In this document: piece after piece, positions 16,888 through 26,341 of the stretch
Layout: each line of letters begins with the position of its first letter
How positions within the stretch are numbered: position 1 is the first letter of the stretch
Origin: Acidobacteriota bacterium
GTDB taxonomy: Bacteria > Acidobacteriota > Terriglobia > Terriglobales > Acidobacteriaceae
Direction: 5' to 3'
Length of the DNA: 42,061 nt
Assembly: GCA_021793595.1 (NCBI GenBank)
Contig: JAJYSL010000013.1
Span: 1 to 42,061 of the forward strand
Notes under the pieces: generated by a model
What the model was told of the DNA's origin: nothing
Seen by the model: the letters and a program-made list of their open reading frames with translations, nothing else
Database searches by the model: none
Program-made: the position numbers and the translations under genes

Positions 16888-17532
16888 TCACCGCACAAGT
16901 TTGAGCATGCCAAATTGTTCTGGAGCGTGGAAGCTGGCCTGCCGAGGAGGCTGCCACGCCATCTCTACCGGCTTTGTTCCTTGACTGCGGAAAAAGTTGA
17001 TGCGCAGAAGATTGCCCGCTTTGGCCTCGCCTGCTTCGAGGGAGGCGTATGGAATCCGCATCGATCCGTACCAGATTTTCCGATCATGTTCGATGCGGGC
17101 GGCAACCTGAAAGCCAGATTTCCACGAGGTAAGAGCGACTTTATCCGGTTGCTTCAAATCGATATCGAGATCGAGCCATTCGCCTTGCGGAGACATTTCA
17201 AACTCCTTGTACCGATCGATTGGACCATCTGGAGCACCGATGAAGGCTTCTGCGACGTCCCAGTTCCATAACCCGCCTGTCGGTTGATCCAGGACTGGAT
17301 TTGGTTTGAGATGAAGCTGCTGATACGCACAAACAAACAGAAAGTAGAGATTGGAGACAGTCCATCGTGATCGAATTTCTGTGGCATGCCCAGCAACTTT
17401 GTTTCCGTAGGCATCGTCAGTCATCGGAGTGATCGAGGCATCGCGCCAAAAATTCGACAGCGGATCGGTGCCTACAGCGGATGCATCTTCTTCGACGAAA
17501 TTTGCAATGGCCTGGGGCAGATCAAGATGCAT
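16888..17532 (-). CDS. Carbohydrate-binding family 9-like protein
   Basis: A 214-residue beta-sandwich protein of the CBM9/DOMON-like type often annotated 'carbohydrate-binding family 9-like'. Features include NFWRDASITPM near the N terminus, LYFLFVCAY, WNWDVAEAFIG and a C-terminal RINFFRSQG. No signal peptide is visible, which is unusual for a carbohydrate-binding module of a secreted system. The ATG at 17532 has AGGAGA about 10 bases upstream; an in-frame start at 17652 adds 40 residues without hydrophobic character and would intrude on the promoter region. It is the only minus-strand gene among plus-strand neighbours, between a broken and an intact gene. Its ligand is unknown, and a regulatory or chaperone role cannot be excluded. 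Confidence 0.7.
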   Translation of the reverse strand: MHLDLPQAIANFVEEDASAVGTDPLSNFWRDASITPMTDDAYGNKVAGHATEIRSRWTVSNLYFLFVCAYQQLHLKPNPVLDQPTGGLWNWDVAEAFIGAPDGPIDRYKEFEMSPQGEWLDLDIDLKQPDKVALTSWKSGFQVAARIEHDRKIWYGSMRIPYASLEAGEAKAGNLLRINFFRSQGTKPVEMAWQPPRQASFHAPEQFGMLKLVR

Positions 17533-17795
17533 TCTTCTGTCTCTCCTGAAATTCTGATTGGGATGAATTGGCGGCTCTGCTTCCACCTTACCGCAGGGTC
17601 GAATGCGACTCAAAACCTGGTTCCGGGTGGTTATGAGCGTTTTGTTTCTCATTTCTCCGTATATAATCGTTTCGATATCCGGGAGATTGGTTCAAAATCA
17701 TCGAACACAACCGAATCCAGGGATCCGTTCCAGCGTCGTTCGTCAAGCAAGTTTGCACGATCCAGCAAGTATTTTTTACCAAAGAGAGAGAATCG
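17533..17795. promoter_or_regulatory. Divergent promoter region, CBM9-like and DUF5107 copy 2
   Basis: This 263-base gap holds no gene. TATAAT (17662-17667) followed by a small palindrome ATCG-TTT-CGAT (17666-17676) sits about 125 bases before the DUF5107 ATG. A LacI-type operator overlapping a promoter would look like this, but a suitably spaced -35 box is not clear. GATATCGTTTC-like sequence also occurs at 8081-8091 before the first DUF5107 gene. Confidence 0.35.
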
Positions 17796-20700
17796 ATGAA
17801 GTCGTGGCCTTTACTGTTCGCAATGGTGCTGACCTTGGGTTCGCTGCGCTGTCATGCGGCCGATGTTTCCGCGAATACCACAACGCCGTCTGCGATCGCG
17901 GTGACGGAGGGCGAAATCACTATTCCCACCTACGAACAGGTGGGCAGATATATGCAGCCGCCGCTGTTCAACGATTCGACGCTGACCGGACTGTATCCAT
18001 TCACGACCTTTAAGAGGCAATTTAAAGTGGGCAGCCCTTTCCCGGAGAAATATCGCGCCATCTTTGTCGACAACCAGTATTTCAAGCTGACGTACATTCC
18101 AGAACTAGGTGGCCGGTTCTTCTCTGTGTATGACAAAGTGCATCATCGGCAGATGTTTTATCGAAACGATGCGATCAAGCCGACCCAGTTCAACCCACGC
18201 TTTACCTGGCCGCAATCTGGCATTGAACTGACCGGCCCCTACGACGCCCACTCGCTCACCTGGAAGGGTGAACCCTACTGGTCGCACACAATCCTGAAGC
18301 ATAAGGATGGCAGTGTCTCGGTTCTGCTGGGCGAAGAGGATCCGATTTACCACATGGATGTGACATATACGGCGACGCTCTATCCCGATGTGGACGCGAT
18401 GGAGATCAGCACATTTTGCTACAACGGCACCAATGGTCAAAAGCCGCAGATGTTCTGGTCGAATGCCGCGTTCCCGGTAACGCCGAAAACGCGATTTCTC
18501 TATCCCATGACGCAAACTGTGGGCCATACCACCGGCGTGGTATCTCCGTGGCCCATCTATAACGGAGTCGACCTAAGCTGGGCGCATAACAACATGCACA
18601 TGCTGGGTGTGTTCGGAATCGACAGCTATGACAATTACGGTGGGTCATATGAGTTCGATCATGATTACGGAGTCTTTCGTTATGCCGATCGCCGCGTGGT
18701 CCAAGGAATGAAGATGTGGACCTTTGGCTTTGGTCCGGGATCGAAGGAAGTGGAGGCAAGCTACACCGATAAGGCTGGCCCGTATTTTGAGGCGCAAAGC
18801 GGCCGCATGGTGTGGGATGGGCACTATGAGTGGGTGTATCCGCACGAAGTGGAGCAGTGGCATGAATGGTGGATTCCGGTCGCCGGCATCAACGGCCTGA
18901 CTACCATGAGCAAAGAGGTCGCACTGAATGTGGAAGTACACCCGGGTTCAAGCGGAGCAAATTCATCGGTTGAGGTGGCGTTGTCGCCGGTCGTTCCATT
19001 GCGCAATGCAAAGCTGGTGGTGAAAGCTGCCAGCGGGGAACTGTTGAACGATACTGTGAACCTGATCCCGGGAACGCCGGTCAAGAAGACCGTTGACAAT
19101 GTCAGCGCTGCTGATCTTGCATCGCTGCATGTGCAGGTGGTTGCACCGGATGGCAAGCTGCTGTTGGCCTACACCAAGTCCACCACTGCGCCGGGCGGAC
19201 ACATCACACCGTTTGCCAAGGATCTGACGGCCCCGCCCATTCCGTTGGACAAGATGACAGCCGAACAGCTGGTTCTGGCGGCAGAATTCAAGCAGAAAGA
19301 CCTGAATGCCAATGATGCTGAGACGTTGGCCAAGCTGGCGTTGAAGCGCGATCCGGGCTACTCCATCGCGCATCAGTTGCTGGGGGTTTTGGAATACAAC
19401 CGGCACCACTATCAGCAGGCCGCCGAGCAATTTCAGCAGGCGGTGAATCGCAATCCCTACGCGTCGGAATCCTGGTATTACCTGGCGATCTGCCAACTGA
19501 AACTTGGAGAGCAGAAGCAAGCGGAACGGAATTTCTATTACATCTGGCCGGATAGCGTGTATTACGGGCCGCGCGAATATCAACTAGGGTTGCTGAATTT
19601 TCTGAGGCATGATGATGCGGCGGCGTTGCAACATTTGATGGGAGCGATCAACTCCAATGGCAAGGATCTGAAGGCACGGCTCGTGCTTGCGATGACATTG
19701 CGAGATCAAGGGAATAAAACTGCTGCGCTGGAACAACTTGCCAAGGTGGAGGCCATCGATCCCGCCGATCGCGTAGTGCAGGCGGAACGATATTTTCTGA
19801 TCGGCGACGCGTCCGCCAAACAAAAACTGCTGAGTCTGATGGGCAAACAGTCGGAAAGCGCCATTGAGGTTTCGATTTTTTACAGCTCCCTGGAAAGGTG
19901 GAAAGATGCAGCTGCAGTTTTGAAAATGGTCGAGCCTCCGCATAACAAAGATCCCTGGGGAACGCCGCCGATTTATTCCTATGCATTGGCCTATGACTTG
20001 AAGCAATCCGGCGACACATCCGCAGCGGCTGCAAATCGCAAGAAGGCGCAGGCTGCGGCCGGAATCGTGGAACGCTTCCCGTATCGCGCACAGATGGAGG
20101 CGCCGCTGGCCGATGCGGTGAAGGACGACCCAAATGACACGGTTGCGCGATTCGATCTGGCGTGCCTGCTCTATTATCGCGGCCACAAGGCAGAGGCGAT
20201 CCACCAGTGGCAGGCCATTAACCAAATCAACCCGTCCGACTTTGCTGCACGCCGTGCGCTTGGATTGGCCTATGAGGAAGATGGGAAGCTGGAGGCAGCC
20301 GTTCCGGAATTGCAGAGGGCTGTCGACTTAAATCCAGATAGCGCGGATACCCTTGACGATCTTTCGGACCTCTATGCACGCACCGGCAAGTTCGACGAGC
20401 AGGTGAAATTGCTGCATAAGGCCGTCGCCCAGGACCCGAAGAACGATCATCTGGTTGAAGGGCTGCTGAATGCCTATCTGATTCAAGGTAAGTTCCTGGC
20501 GGCGCAGGACATCATTGATCGTCACACCTTCCTTCCAGTCCACAGAGTCTACACATTGCGGGATGCTTACCGTGAGTTGAAATACGGTCAGGGTGCGCAG
20601 GCTTTCCACAAACATAATTATGAGGAGGCGCTCAACCTCTTCCAATCTGCGCTCACCACTCCGACCTCTCTTGGCATGGATACCTTCGAGCTGCAATCAG

Positions 20701-21113
20701 CGCCGCGAATGTACTACTACATTGGCCGCACCTACGATGCGATGGGCAAGAAGCAAGAGGCCGAGCAGGCCTACAACGACAGCATCCGCGGTGTAGAGCA
20801 GCTGACGGGCGGCGGCAGCGGTAGTTACACCCCGGAGAATTTTTTCATGGTGTTCTCGCTGGATCGGCTAGGTCGCCAGAAAGAAGCAGCGGCCCTGGCG
20901 CAGCAGTTCCAGACTGTCGCCGAGTCGAGGCATGAGTCCAACGACCCAATGTATCGTGCCCGGTCGTACTACCTGCAGGCTTTGATCGATGAATATCACG
21001 GCAACATGGATGAGGCTCACAAATTGATGTCTCAGGCGGTACAAACTGAGCCGGACTACATTGGACCGCGTTTCGAATTGCGTGGCGACGCGATCGATCC
21101 AACGACAAGATAG
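17796..21113 (+). CDS. Secreted DUF5107 protein with long TPR region (copy 2)
   Basis: A 1105-residue exported protein with the same architecture as 4737-8024. A signal peptide ends near CHAAD. DUF5107 lies at about 35-370, with marker YIPELGGRFFSVYDK (residues 100-114), followed by HHRQMFYRN and later WSNAAFPV. A beta linker (about 380-475) is followed by TPR-like repeats (about 490-1105), including HQLLGVLEYNRHHYQQAAEQ and RALGLAYEEDGKLEAAVPEL. AGAGAGA precedes the ATG. Clear shared residues with copy 1 show paralogy, but overall similarity is moderate, so the duplication is old. It leads the second plus-strand run. Activity unknown; a periplasmic scaffold or sugar-acting role is inferred. 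Confidence 0.85.
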   Translation: MKSWPLLFAMVLTLGSLRCHAADVSANTTTPSAIAVTEGEITIPTYEQVGRYMQPPLFNDSTLTGLYPFTTFKRQFKVGSPFPEKYRAIFVDNQYFKLTYIPELGGRFFSVYDKVHHRQMFYRNDAIKPTQFNPRFTWPQSGIELTGPYDAHSLTWKGEPYWSHTILKHKDGSVSVLLGEEDPIYHMDVTYTATLYPDVDAMEISTFCYNGTNGQKPQMFWSNAAFPVTPKTRFLYPMTQTVGHTTGVVSPWPIYNGVDLSWAHNNMHMLGVFGIDSYDNYGGSYEFDHDYGVFRYADRRVVQGMKMWTFGFGPGSKEVEASYTDKAGPYFEAQSGRMVWDGHYEWVYPHEVEQWHEWWIPVAGINGLTTMSKEVALNVEVHPGSSGANSSVEVALSPVVPLRNAKLVVKAASGELLNDTVNLIPGTPVKKTVDNVSAADLASLHVQVVAPDGKLLLAYTKSTTAPGGHITPFAKDLTAPPIPLDKMTAEQLVLAAEFKQKDLNANDAETLAKLALKRDPGYSIAHQLLGVLEYNRHHYQQAAEQFQQAVNRNPYASESWYYLAICQLKLGEQKQAERNFYYIWPDSVYYGPREYQLGLLNFLRHDDAAALQHLMGAINSNGKDLKARLVLAMTLRDQGNKTAALEQLAKVEAIDPADRVVQAERYFLIGDASAKQKLLSLMGKQSESAIEVSIFYSSLERWKDAAAVLKMVEPPHNKDPWGTPPIYSYALAYDLKQSGDTSAAAANRKKAQAAAGIVERFPYRAQMEAPLADAVKDDPNDTVARFDLACLLYYRGHKAEAIHQWQAINQINPSDFAARRALGLAYEEDGKLEAAVPELQRAVDLNPDSADTLDDLSDLYARTGKFDEQVKLLHKAVAQDPKNDHLVEGLLNAYLIQGKFLAAQDIIDRHTFLPVHRVYTLRDAYRELKYGQGAQAFHKHNYEEALNLFQSALTTPTSLGMDTFELQSAPRMYYYIGRTYDAMGKKQEAEQAYNDSIRGVEQLTGGGSGSYTPENFFMVFSLDRLGRQKEAAALAQQFQTVAESRHESNDPMYRARSYYLQALIDEYHGNMDEAHKLMSQAVQTEPDYIGPRFELRGDAIDPTTR

Positions 21114-21245
21114 GGTCGATCACCAGTAATTTATATTTTGCGGGAGAGCGGAGTCCGTTCTCTCATCCACAGTTGTTTTGTAGAAGCGATTCGCGGCTGT
21201 AAGTGGAAAAAGGTTGCTGAACGTTTCTGCCAGGAGAACACCAGC

Positions 21246-23048
21246 ATGAGGAAGTTCGGTGCAACTGTATGCTTGCTACTCCTTGTTTCCCTCGGTAGTT
21301 GTCGAGCCTCCGATCTGCTTATTGTTTCTGCCTACCACCGGCCCGATCCGTTCGGAAGTTTTGTTGCCAGCGACCTTGCCGGGGCAAGCTGGAATCACTC
21401 GATTCAACTTAGTTCCGCGCGCGGCGGCTACGTTTCCTTTCAACTTGTCGTCAAGTCGGACGCGGCGTGCAGCAATTGCAAGCTCTTCATTGAGTCCGCG
21501 CAGCCGGCGGAGGTGTACCGCGAGTGGTTTCACTTCAACACGCCGGACAAGCATTATTACCCTGACGCGCTGATTCCGGTGCAGCTTCCTTACAGCTTCC
21601 CAATGCCGGACCGGGAGAACATGATCCATGGGCAGAAAGCGCGTGCCTTCTGGGTGGATGTCTGGATTGCTCCAAACACGAAGCCCGGCGTGTATCGTGG
21701 CCGTGCGCGACTGACGGATGGTTCGGTAGGCAAGCTCGTCTCTTTCAGCATTTCCGTATTGCCCTCTGAGATTCCCGCACAGGATGTGGTTGACATGGAC
21801 TCGAATTCCTATGGCGACACATGGTTACAGCAGCAGTATCCCAAAGCCCTGGCGGGTTCTGGAGCGGCGAATGAAGATGAGAAGTTCCATCTGATTCAGC
21901 AGTATTATCGGATATTTTATGAGAACCGAGGAGTCTATGATGTCCTGGGTTACGGCCATTCCGGTGACATCGAGCCAGGGTTTGCCCCCGAGCTGGCCGG
22001 CACGGGCGCCGAGAAGCACATTATCAGTTGGGACAAGTTCGACCGGCTGTTTGGTCCCGTGCTGGATGGTTCGGCATTCGCCGGTACCCGGCGCGGGCCG
22101 CATCCCATTCCTTACTTGTACCTGCCCGTCAATCCGACCTGGCCTGCGAACTACCTCTGGTGGGGGGAACCGGGCTATCAGGCGGAATTTACCAATGTTG
22201 TTGGAGAGATGGAGCATCACTTCCGCGAGAAGGGTTGGACGACTACGACTTTCGAGGTCTTTTTCAACCAGAAGAAGCGCTACAAGGGGTTTGAATGGGA
22301 TGGAGATGAGCAGCGGTTTCCAAAAGATATGCGCTACTTCCTCGTCTATCACGATCTTCTGACCAAATCCCTGCCCCAAAATACTCCGGTCCATGTCATC
22401 CTTCGCGCGGATGTAAGTTGGATGATGCAGCGGCAATTTCATGTACTGAAAAATGCGATTCAGATGTGGTGCGCGAGTGGCGGGATGTTTGTCTGGTACC
22501 TGGATGAACTGCCCGCTCTCAAGCAACTCGGCGACACTGTCTGGATCTATGGGGGAACGCCGCCCGTCCAGGATGTTTCCACGGCCATTGCATCCGATCC
22601 CCTGCGAGCCTGGATTTACGGAGTCAGCGGCTTCGAACGCTGGTTGGCGGTCATTCCTGGCCCCCATCCCTTTCAGGCGCTTTCCGACGGCGGCACGACG
22701 ACGCTGGTCTATTCCGGCGAGCGGTTCGGAATCGAAGGACCGATTCCAAGCATTCGTCTGAAGCTGCAAAGAAATACGATTCAGGATCTCGATTTGCTGG
22801 ACGTGGAGGCGAAGCGGAGCGACCGCGAGGCAATCCAGGGGCAGGTGGTAAAACTGTTCGACAACACGAAGCTTTCCGAATGGAAGCATTCGCCGTCGCC
22901 TCCTCCACCGGGAGAGCCCGTCGACTGGACCGGGACCGAGCTCGACCGTGCGGGGAAGCCGTATGAGGCGCAATTTCCCACACCGCAGCCGGATGCATGG
23001 CAAGGTGTTCATGCATTTGCCCTGAAGCATTCTGGGGGTATCCAATGA
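21246..23048 (+). CDS. Lipoprotein glycosidase-like protein (DUF4091 type)
   Basis: A 600-residue lipoprotein. The lipobox LGSC (residues 16-19) follows a clean hydrophobic signal, so the mature protein is probably anchored by Cys19. An N-terminal beta domain contains KARAFWVDVWIAPNTKPGVY, typical of the region before DUF4091-like barrels. A TIM-barrel-like part follows (NPTWPANYLWWGEPGY, TFEVFFNQKKRY, FVWYLDELP). The C terminus is a low-complexity Pro-rich segment (SPSPPPPGEP). Such proteins are found in carbohydrate loci but have no activity I can name. The ATG at 21246 has AGGAG 9 bases upstream; a longer frame from 21138 lacks a ribosome site. Its stop overlaps the next start (ATGA), giving translational coupling. 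Confidence 0.75.
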   Translation: MRKFGATVCLLLLVSLGSCRASDLLIVSAYHRPDPFGSFVASDLAGASWNHSIQLSSARGGYVSFQLVVKSDAACSNCKLFIESAQPAEVYREWFHFNTPDKHYYPDALIPVQLPYSFPMPDRENMIHGQKARAFWVDVWIAPNTKPGVYRGRARLTDGSVGKLVSFSISVLPSEIPAQDVVDMDSNSYGDTWLQQQYPKALAGSGAANEDEKFHLIQQYYRIFYENRGVYDVLGYGHSGDIEPGFAPELAGTGAEKHIISWDKFDRLFGPVLDGSAFAGTRRGPHPIPYLYLPVNPTWPANYLWWGEPGYQAEFTNVVGEMEHHFREKGWTTTTFEVFFNQKKRYKGFEWDGDEQRFPKDMRYFLVYHDLLTKSLPQNTPVHVILRADVSWMMQRQFHVLKNAIQMWCASGGMFVWYLDELPALKQLGDTVWIYGGTPPVQDVSTAIASDPLRAWIYGVSGFERWLAVIPGPHPFQALSDGGTTTLVYSGERFGIEGPIPSIRLKLQRNTIQDLDLLDVEAKRSDREAIQGQVVKLFDNTKLSEWKHSPSPPPPGEPVDWTGTELDRAGKPYEAQFPTPQPDAWQGVHAFALKHSGGIQ

Positions 23049-23656
23049 AGGCCATCGTTTCGCTTCTTCTCGGCCTGCAACTAGCTTTCTTTTCCACCTC
23101 TGCAGCCATGGCCGCAATGCAGACCAGCGCTGCTGTCGTGACTTCAGATGTCTCCACTGCACAGCAGAAAACCCTGGATGAGATTGCGCGCGTCGGAACC
23201 ATCATGATCGATGGCGATGTATGTCAGCACATTGTGACGCAGCGCGCTTTGAAATTTATGCTGCATCCGGACCCGCGGGACAAGTGGGAGGCGGGCGATA
23301 ACTACGACGTGCATGACGCCGCATTTATCCAAACCAAAAAGACACTGATACGGCTGTCGATGATTGCGCCGTTTCCAGTGGACGTGAATCTGTGGATGCC
23401 CGTGCCTACGACACAGAACATCCAGTTGGTGATTCGGAACCGGCACGATCTGAGCCAGTTCTGGAAATTTGGGGAATTACAGCAACCGATGCCAGCCTCC
23501 ATGCGGCGGGTCCTGACAACCGGAACCAGGGTCACGGTTCAGGAGAAGCCCGGAATAATCTCGGTTCTGGCTCCGGTGCGTAACAGTTTGAACCAGATCG
23601 TGGGCCTGGTAGAAGTGGTCGGCAGCACCGCCGCGCAGCAACACGACGATCAATAA
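23045..23656 (+). CDS. Small secreted protein, possibly Cache-like
   Basis: A 203-residue protein with a signal peptide (residues 1-22, ending SAAMA). It is not a family I recognise firmly. The end, GIISVLAPVRNSLNQIVGLVEVVG, resembles the last strands of Cache/PAS-like periplasmic sensor domains, and the N-terminal helix (QQKTLDEIARVGTIMIDGD) would fit the leading helix of one. No transmembrane helix or signalling domain follows, so it would be a free-standing periplasmic domain. The start overlaps the lipoprotein stop by four bases (ATGA), implying equal expression and perhaps a complex with it. The Cache resemblance is an inference that a structure prediction could test. Confidence 0.6.
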   Translation: MKAIVSLLLGLQLAFFSTSAAMAAMQTSAAVVTSDVSTAQQKTLDEIARVGTIMIDGDVCQHIVTQRALKFMLHPDPRDKWEAGDNYDVHDAAFIQTKKTLIRLSMIAPFPVDVNLWMPVPTTQNIQLVIRNRHDLSQFWKFGELQQPMPASMRRVLTTGTRVTVQEKPGIISVLAPVRNSLNQIVGLVEVVGSTAAQQHDDQ

Positions 23657-23677
23657 AGAACCATCATGAGGATAACG

Positions 23678-26311
23678 ATGAACTGGACGAAGCCTTGCAC
23701 CATCCTTGCCGGAACTTTGCTGGCGATGACGCTCAGCGCAACCGTCGCCCTGGGAGCTGCCACAGTAAACACATCCGGGGATGCACGACACCCGTCGAAA
23801 ATCATCCTGCCATCCACCGTCCTACCCCGTACAGGCGAGGTACCGGTGGTGTATCGCCTAAGCCAGGGATTTACCGGCCACGCGAGCGTACACGTTCTCT
23901 GGACTGACAGTCTTGGCCGCACGGTGGAAGATAGAACCCTGCCGGCCGATTTGCTGGACGAAACCGAGATCACGTTTCCGATCGACATGTCGCGGGCCGT
24001 CGCGATGAAGAATCATCTTCACGTCGATCTGACGTTAAACGGAAAGGATATCAAGGACGCCGCCTACAATCGAAGCGAATCTGCCGATACAGACTTCGTA
24101 GCGCAACCGCCATTCACCGGGTGGAAGGACTATGTCATCATGATGTGGCAGAACTACCCGGCGAATCTTGTTCCCGACCTGCAAAAGCTGGGAATTAACG
24201 GAGCGACCTATTCCAGCCGCAATATTGCGCTGCCGGATTTCTTGATTGACAACAACATGCGCTGGTACTCCGAGAGCCTAGCGACAGATTATTACTCGGA
24301 ATATCACCGCTGGCGTCCGGATCGCCCTGTAGGATGGTCGTTTATCCAGGCAAAGAAGCTCTATCAAGAAGATCCCAACAGTCTGGCGGCGTTCAAGCGC
24401 CATCCCAGTTTCTGGGACCCATATTGGCGCAAGCTGGTGCACGACCGCGGTGTTGCGACCGCGGAACGGCTCGCACCCTACCGGCCATATTTTTATAGCC
24501 TCGCCGATGAATCCGGTATCGCGGAGCTGGAAGCCGCGTGGGACTTCGACTTCTCCGATGAATCGCTGGTGCCTATGCGCCGCTGGCTGCAGACGCAATA
24601 CGGTAGCCTGGGCGCGTTGAATCAGGAGTGGGGTACGAACTTCACCAACTGGAACCTGGTGATGCCGCTGACGACGAATCAGGCCATGAAGCGCACCGAC
24701 GGAAACTATGCTGCGTGGGCAGACTTCAAAGAGTGGATGGATATCTCCTACGCGGATGCGTTGAAGATGGGGGTGGACGCAATCCACGAAGGCGATCCGC
24801 AGGCTTACGTCAACATCGGCGGCGGCCAGATGCCGGGGTGGGGTGGCTATGACTACTCTAGGATTTCGAAAGTACTCAACGCCATTGAGCCGTACGATAT
24901 TGGTCGCAGCGTTGACATCGTTCATTCGCTCAATCCCAACATGGTGATTATGAGCACCAGCTTTGCCGCCGGCGACCGCGAGCGGCAGCGTGTCTGGTAC
25001 GAACTGCTGCATGGTAATCGCGGTTTGATTATCTGGGATGAAGGCGAAAAGTACGTCCAGAAGGATGGCCAGCCCAGTGCGATTGGAAAGCAGGCAGGCG
25101 AGCTGTATGACGCGATTCGTGGAGGAGAGGGCGCGCTGATCATCAATAGCCATCCCATCAACAACCGGATTGCGATTCACTATTCGCAACCCAGCCTGCG
25201 TACCCAGTGGATGCTGGAACGGCGTCCGGACGGCGATGCGTGGATGACTCGCAGTCCAGCCTATGAGCGCTCAACCAATGACTTTATGCGGCTGCGCGAA
25301 TCTTGGTGCAATCTGATTGAAGATGAAGGCATGCAGCCGAACTTTGTTTCCTACGACCAGGTCGAGCAAGGCGATCTGCTGAAGGGCGGCTATCACGTGC
25401 TGGTGTTGCCGGAGTCCAGTTCGCTTTCGAAGGCCGAGGCAAATGCGATTCGCGAGTTTGTCGCGCAGGGCGGCGTCGCAATTGCAGACGGGATTCCAGG
25501 AACCTACGATGAGCACAGCCGCAAACTCCCGACTTCGTCCCTGGCCGATCTTTTCGCCGGCCCAGATACGGAGCAGATGAATGTACATCCCTACGGCAAG
25601 GGCAAAGCAATCCTGCTGAACGTCGACATCATTAGTTACCTGCAAAACCGCCTCGAAGGGAAGGAAGGGCCCGTTCATCAGTTGATTGAGCAGTTGCTTC
25701 GTTCGAACGATGTTCGCCCAACATTTGCCGTGGAGGATGCGGCAGGACACCCCGTGGTTGGGATTGACGTGCATGTATATGCCGATGGGGGTACGCGGAT
25801 CATCGCGCTGCAGTCCAATCCTCAACTGCGCGTGAATGAACTGGGGCCGGCGGACTTCCGCTCGAACGAACGGTTCACCAAACCGACGACGGTACATCTC
25901 CATCTGCCGAATGCGATGTACCTCTACGACACGATGGCGAACAAGAACCTGGGCGAGAACAAGGAACTGACGATGACAGTCGGCCCGTATGATCCGACGA
26001 TCCTGGTGGCCAGCGATACTCCGCTGCCGCAGATGCAGGTGTCGGCGCCGCAACAGGTGCAACGCGGAACGATTGCCAATGTTGCCATTCATGCCGCTCC
26101 GTCGCAAGCGGACCTAAGCATTTTCCATGTCGATGTTGTCGATCCCAAGGGAAATCGCCAGGTCTTTTATTCTGGAAATGTCATTGCGCGACAGGGTTCG
26201 GGAGTCAAATCGATTCCGTTTGCGGTCAACGACACACCCGGCAAGTGGACCATCGACGTTCGCGATGTGATGAGTGGGCAAAACGTCCAACAAACGATAG
26301 ACCTGCAATAG
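23678..26311 (+). CDS. Secreted GH42-like glycosidase (copy 2)
   Basis: An 877-residue exported protein with a Sec-type signal (LAGTLLAMTLSATVALGA), unlike its Tat-exported paralogue at 9991-13299. A beta domain precedes a glycosidase-type barrel; YFYSLADESG (Glu278) matches the IADE motif of copy 1 and the catalytic-acid site of GH42 enzymes. GLIIWDEGEKY and VNIGGGQMPGW follow. A GH42 middle-like domain has GGYHVLVLPESSSL and FVAQGGVAIADG. The C terminus is beta-rich. The ATG at 23678 has GAGG 6 bases upstream, better than the ATG four codons earlier at 23666. It lies 21 bases after the small secreted protein gene. Substrate unknown. Confidence 0.8.
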   Translation: MNWTKPCTILAGTLLAMTLSATVALGAATVNTSGDARHPSKIILPSTVLPRTGEVPVVYRLSQGFTGHASVHVLWTDSLGRTVEDRTLPADLLDETEITFPIDMSRAVAMKNHLHVDLTLNGKDIKDAAYNRSESADTDFVAQPPFTGWKDYVIMMWQNYPANLVPDLQKLGINGATYSSRNIALPDFLIDNNMRWYSESLATDYYSEYHRWRPDRPVGWSFIQAKKLYQEDPNSLAAFKRHPSFWDPYWRKLVHDRGVATAERLAPYRPYFYSLADESGIAELEAAWDFDFSDESLVPMRRWLQTQYGSLGALNQEWGTNFTNWNLVMPLTTNQAMKRTDGNYAAWADFKEWMDISYADALKMGVDAIHEGDPQAYVNIGGGQMPGWGGYDYSRISKVLNAIEPYDIGRSVDIVHSLNPNMVIMSTSFAAGDRERQRVWYELLHGNRGLIIWDEGEKYVQKDGQPSAIGKQAGELYDAIRGGEGALIINSHPINNRIAIHYSQPSLRTQWMLERRPDGDAWMTRSPAYERSTNDFMRLRESWCNLIEDEGMQPNFVSYDQVEQGDLLKGGYHVLVLPESSSLSKAEANAIREFVAQGGVAIADGIPGTYDEHSRKLPTSSLADLFAGPDTEQMNVHPYGKGKAILLNVDIISYLQNRLEGKEGPVHQLIEQLLRSNDVRPTFAVEDAAGHPVVGIDVHVYADGGTRIIALQSNPQLRVNELGPADFRSNERFTKPTTVHLHLPNAMYLYDTMANKNLGENKELTMTVGPYDPTILVASDTPLPQMQVSAPQQVQRGTIANVAIHAAPSQADLSIFHVDVVDPKGNRQVFYSGNVIARQGSGVKSIPFAVNDTPGKWTIDVRDVMSGQNVQQTIDLQ

Positions 26312-26341
26312 AAAGCTTTTTCGCTGAAAAGGAATCGTTCG

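Noticed and set aside
21825..23162. Minus-strand 445-codon frame under the lipoprotein gene
   Set aside because: Antisense to a gene with lipobox, good ribosome site and domain motifs; no family resemblance.
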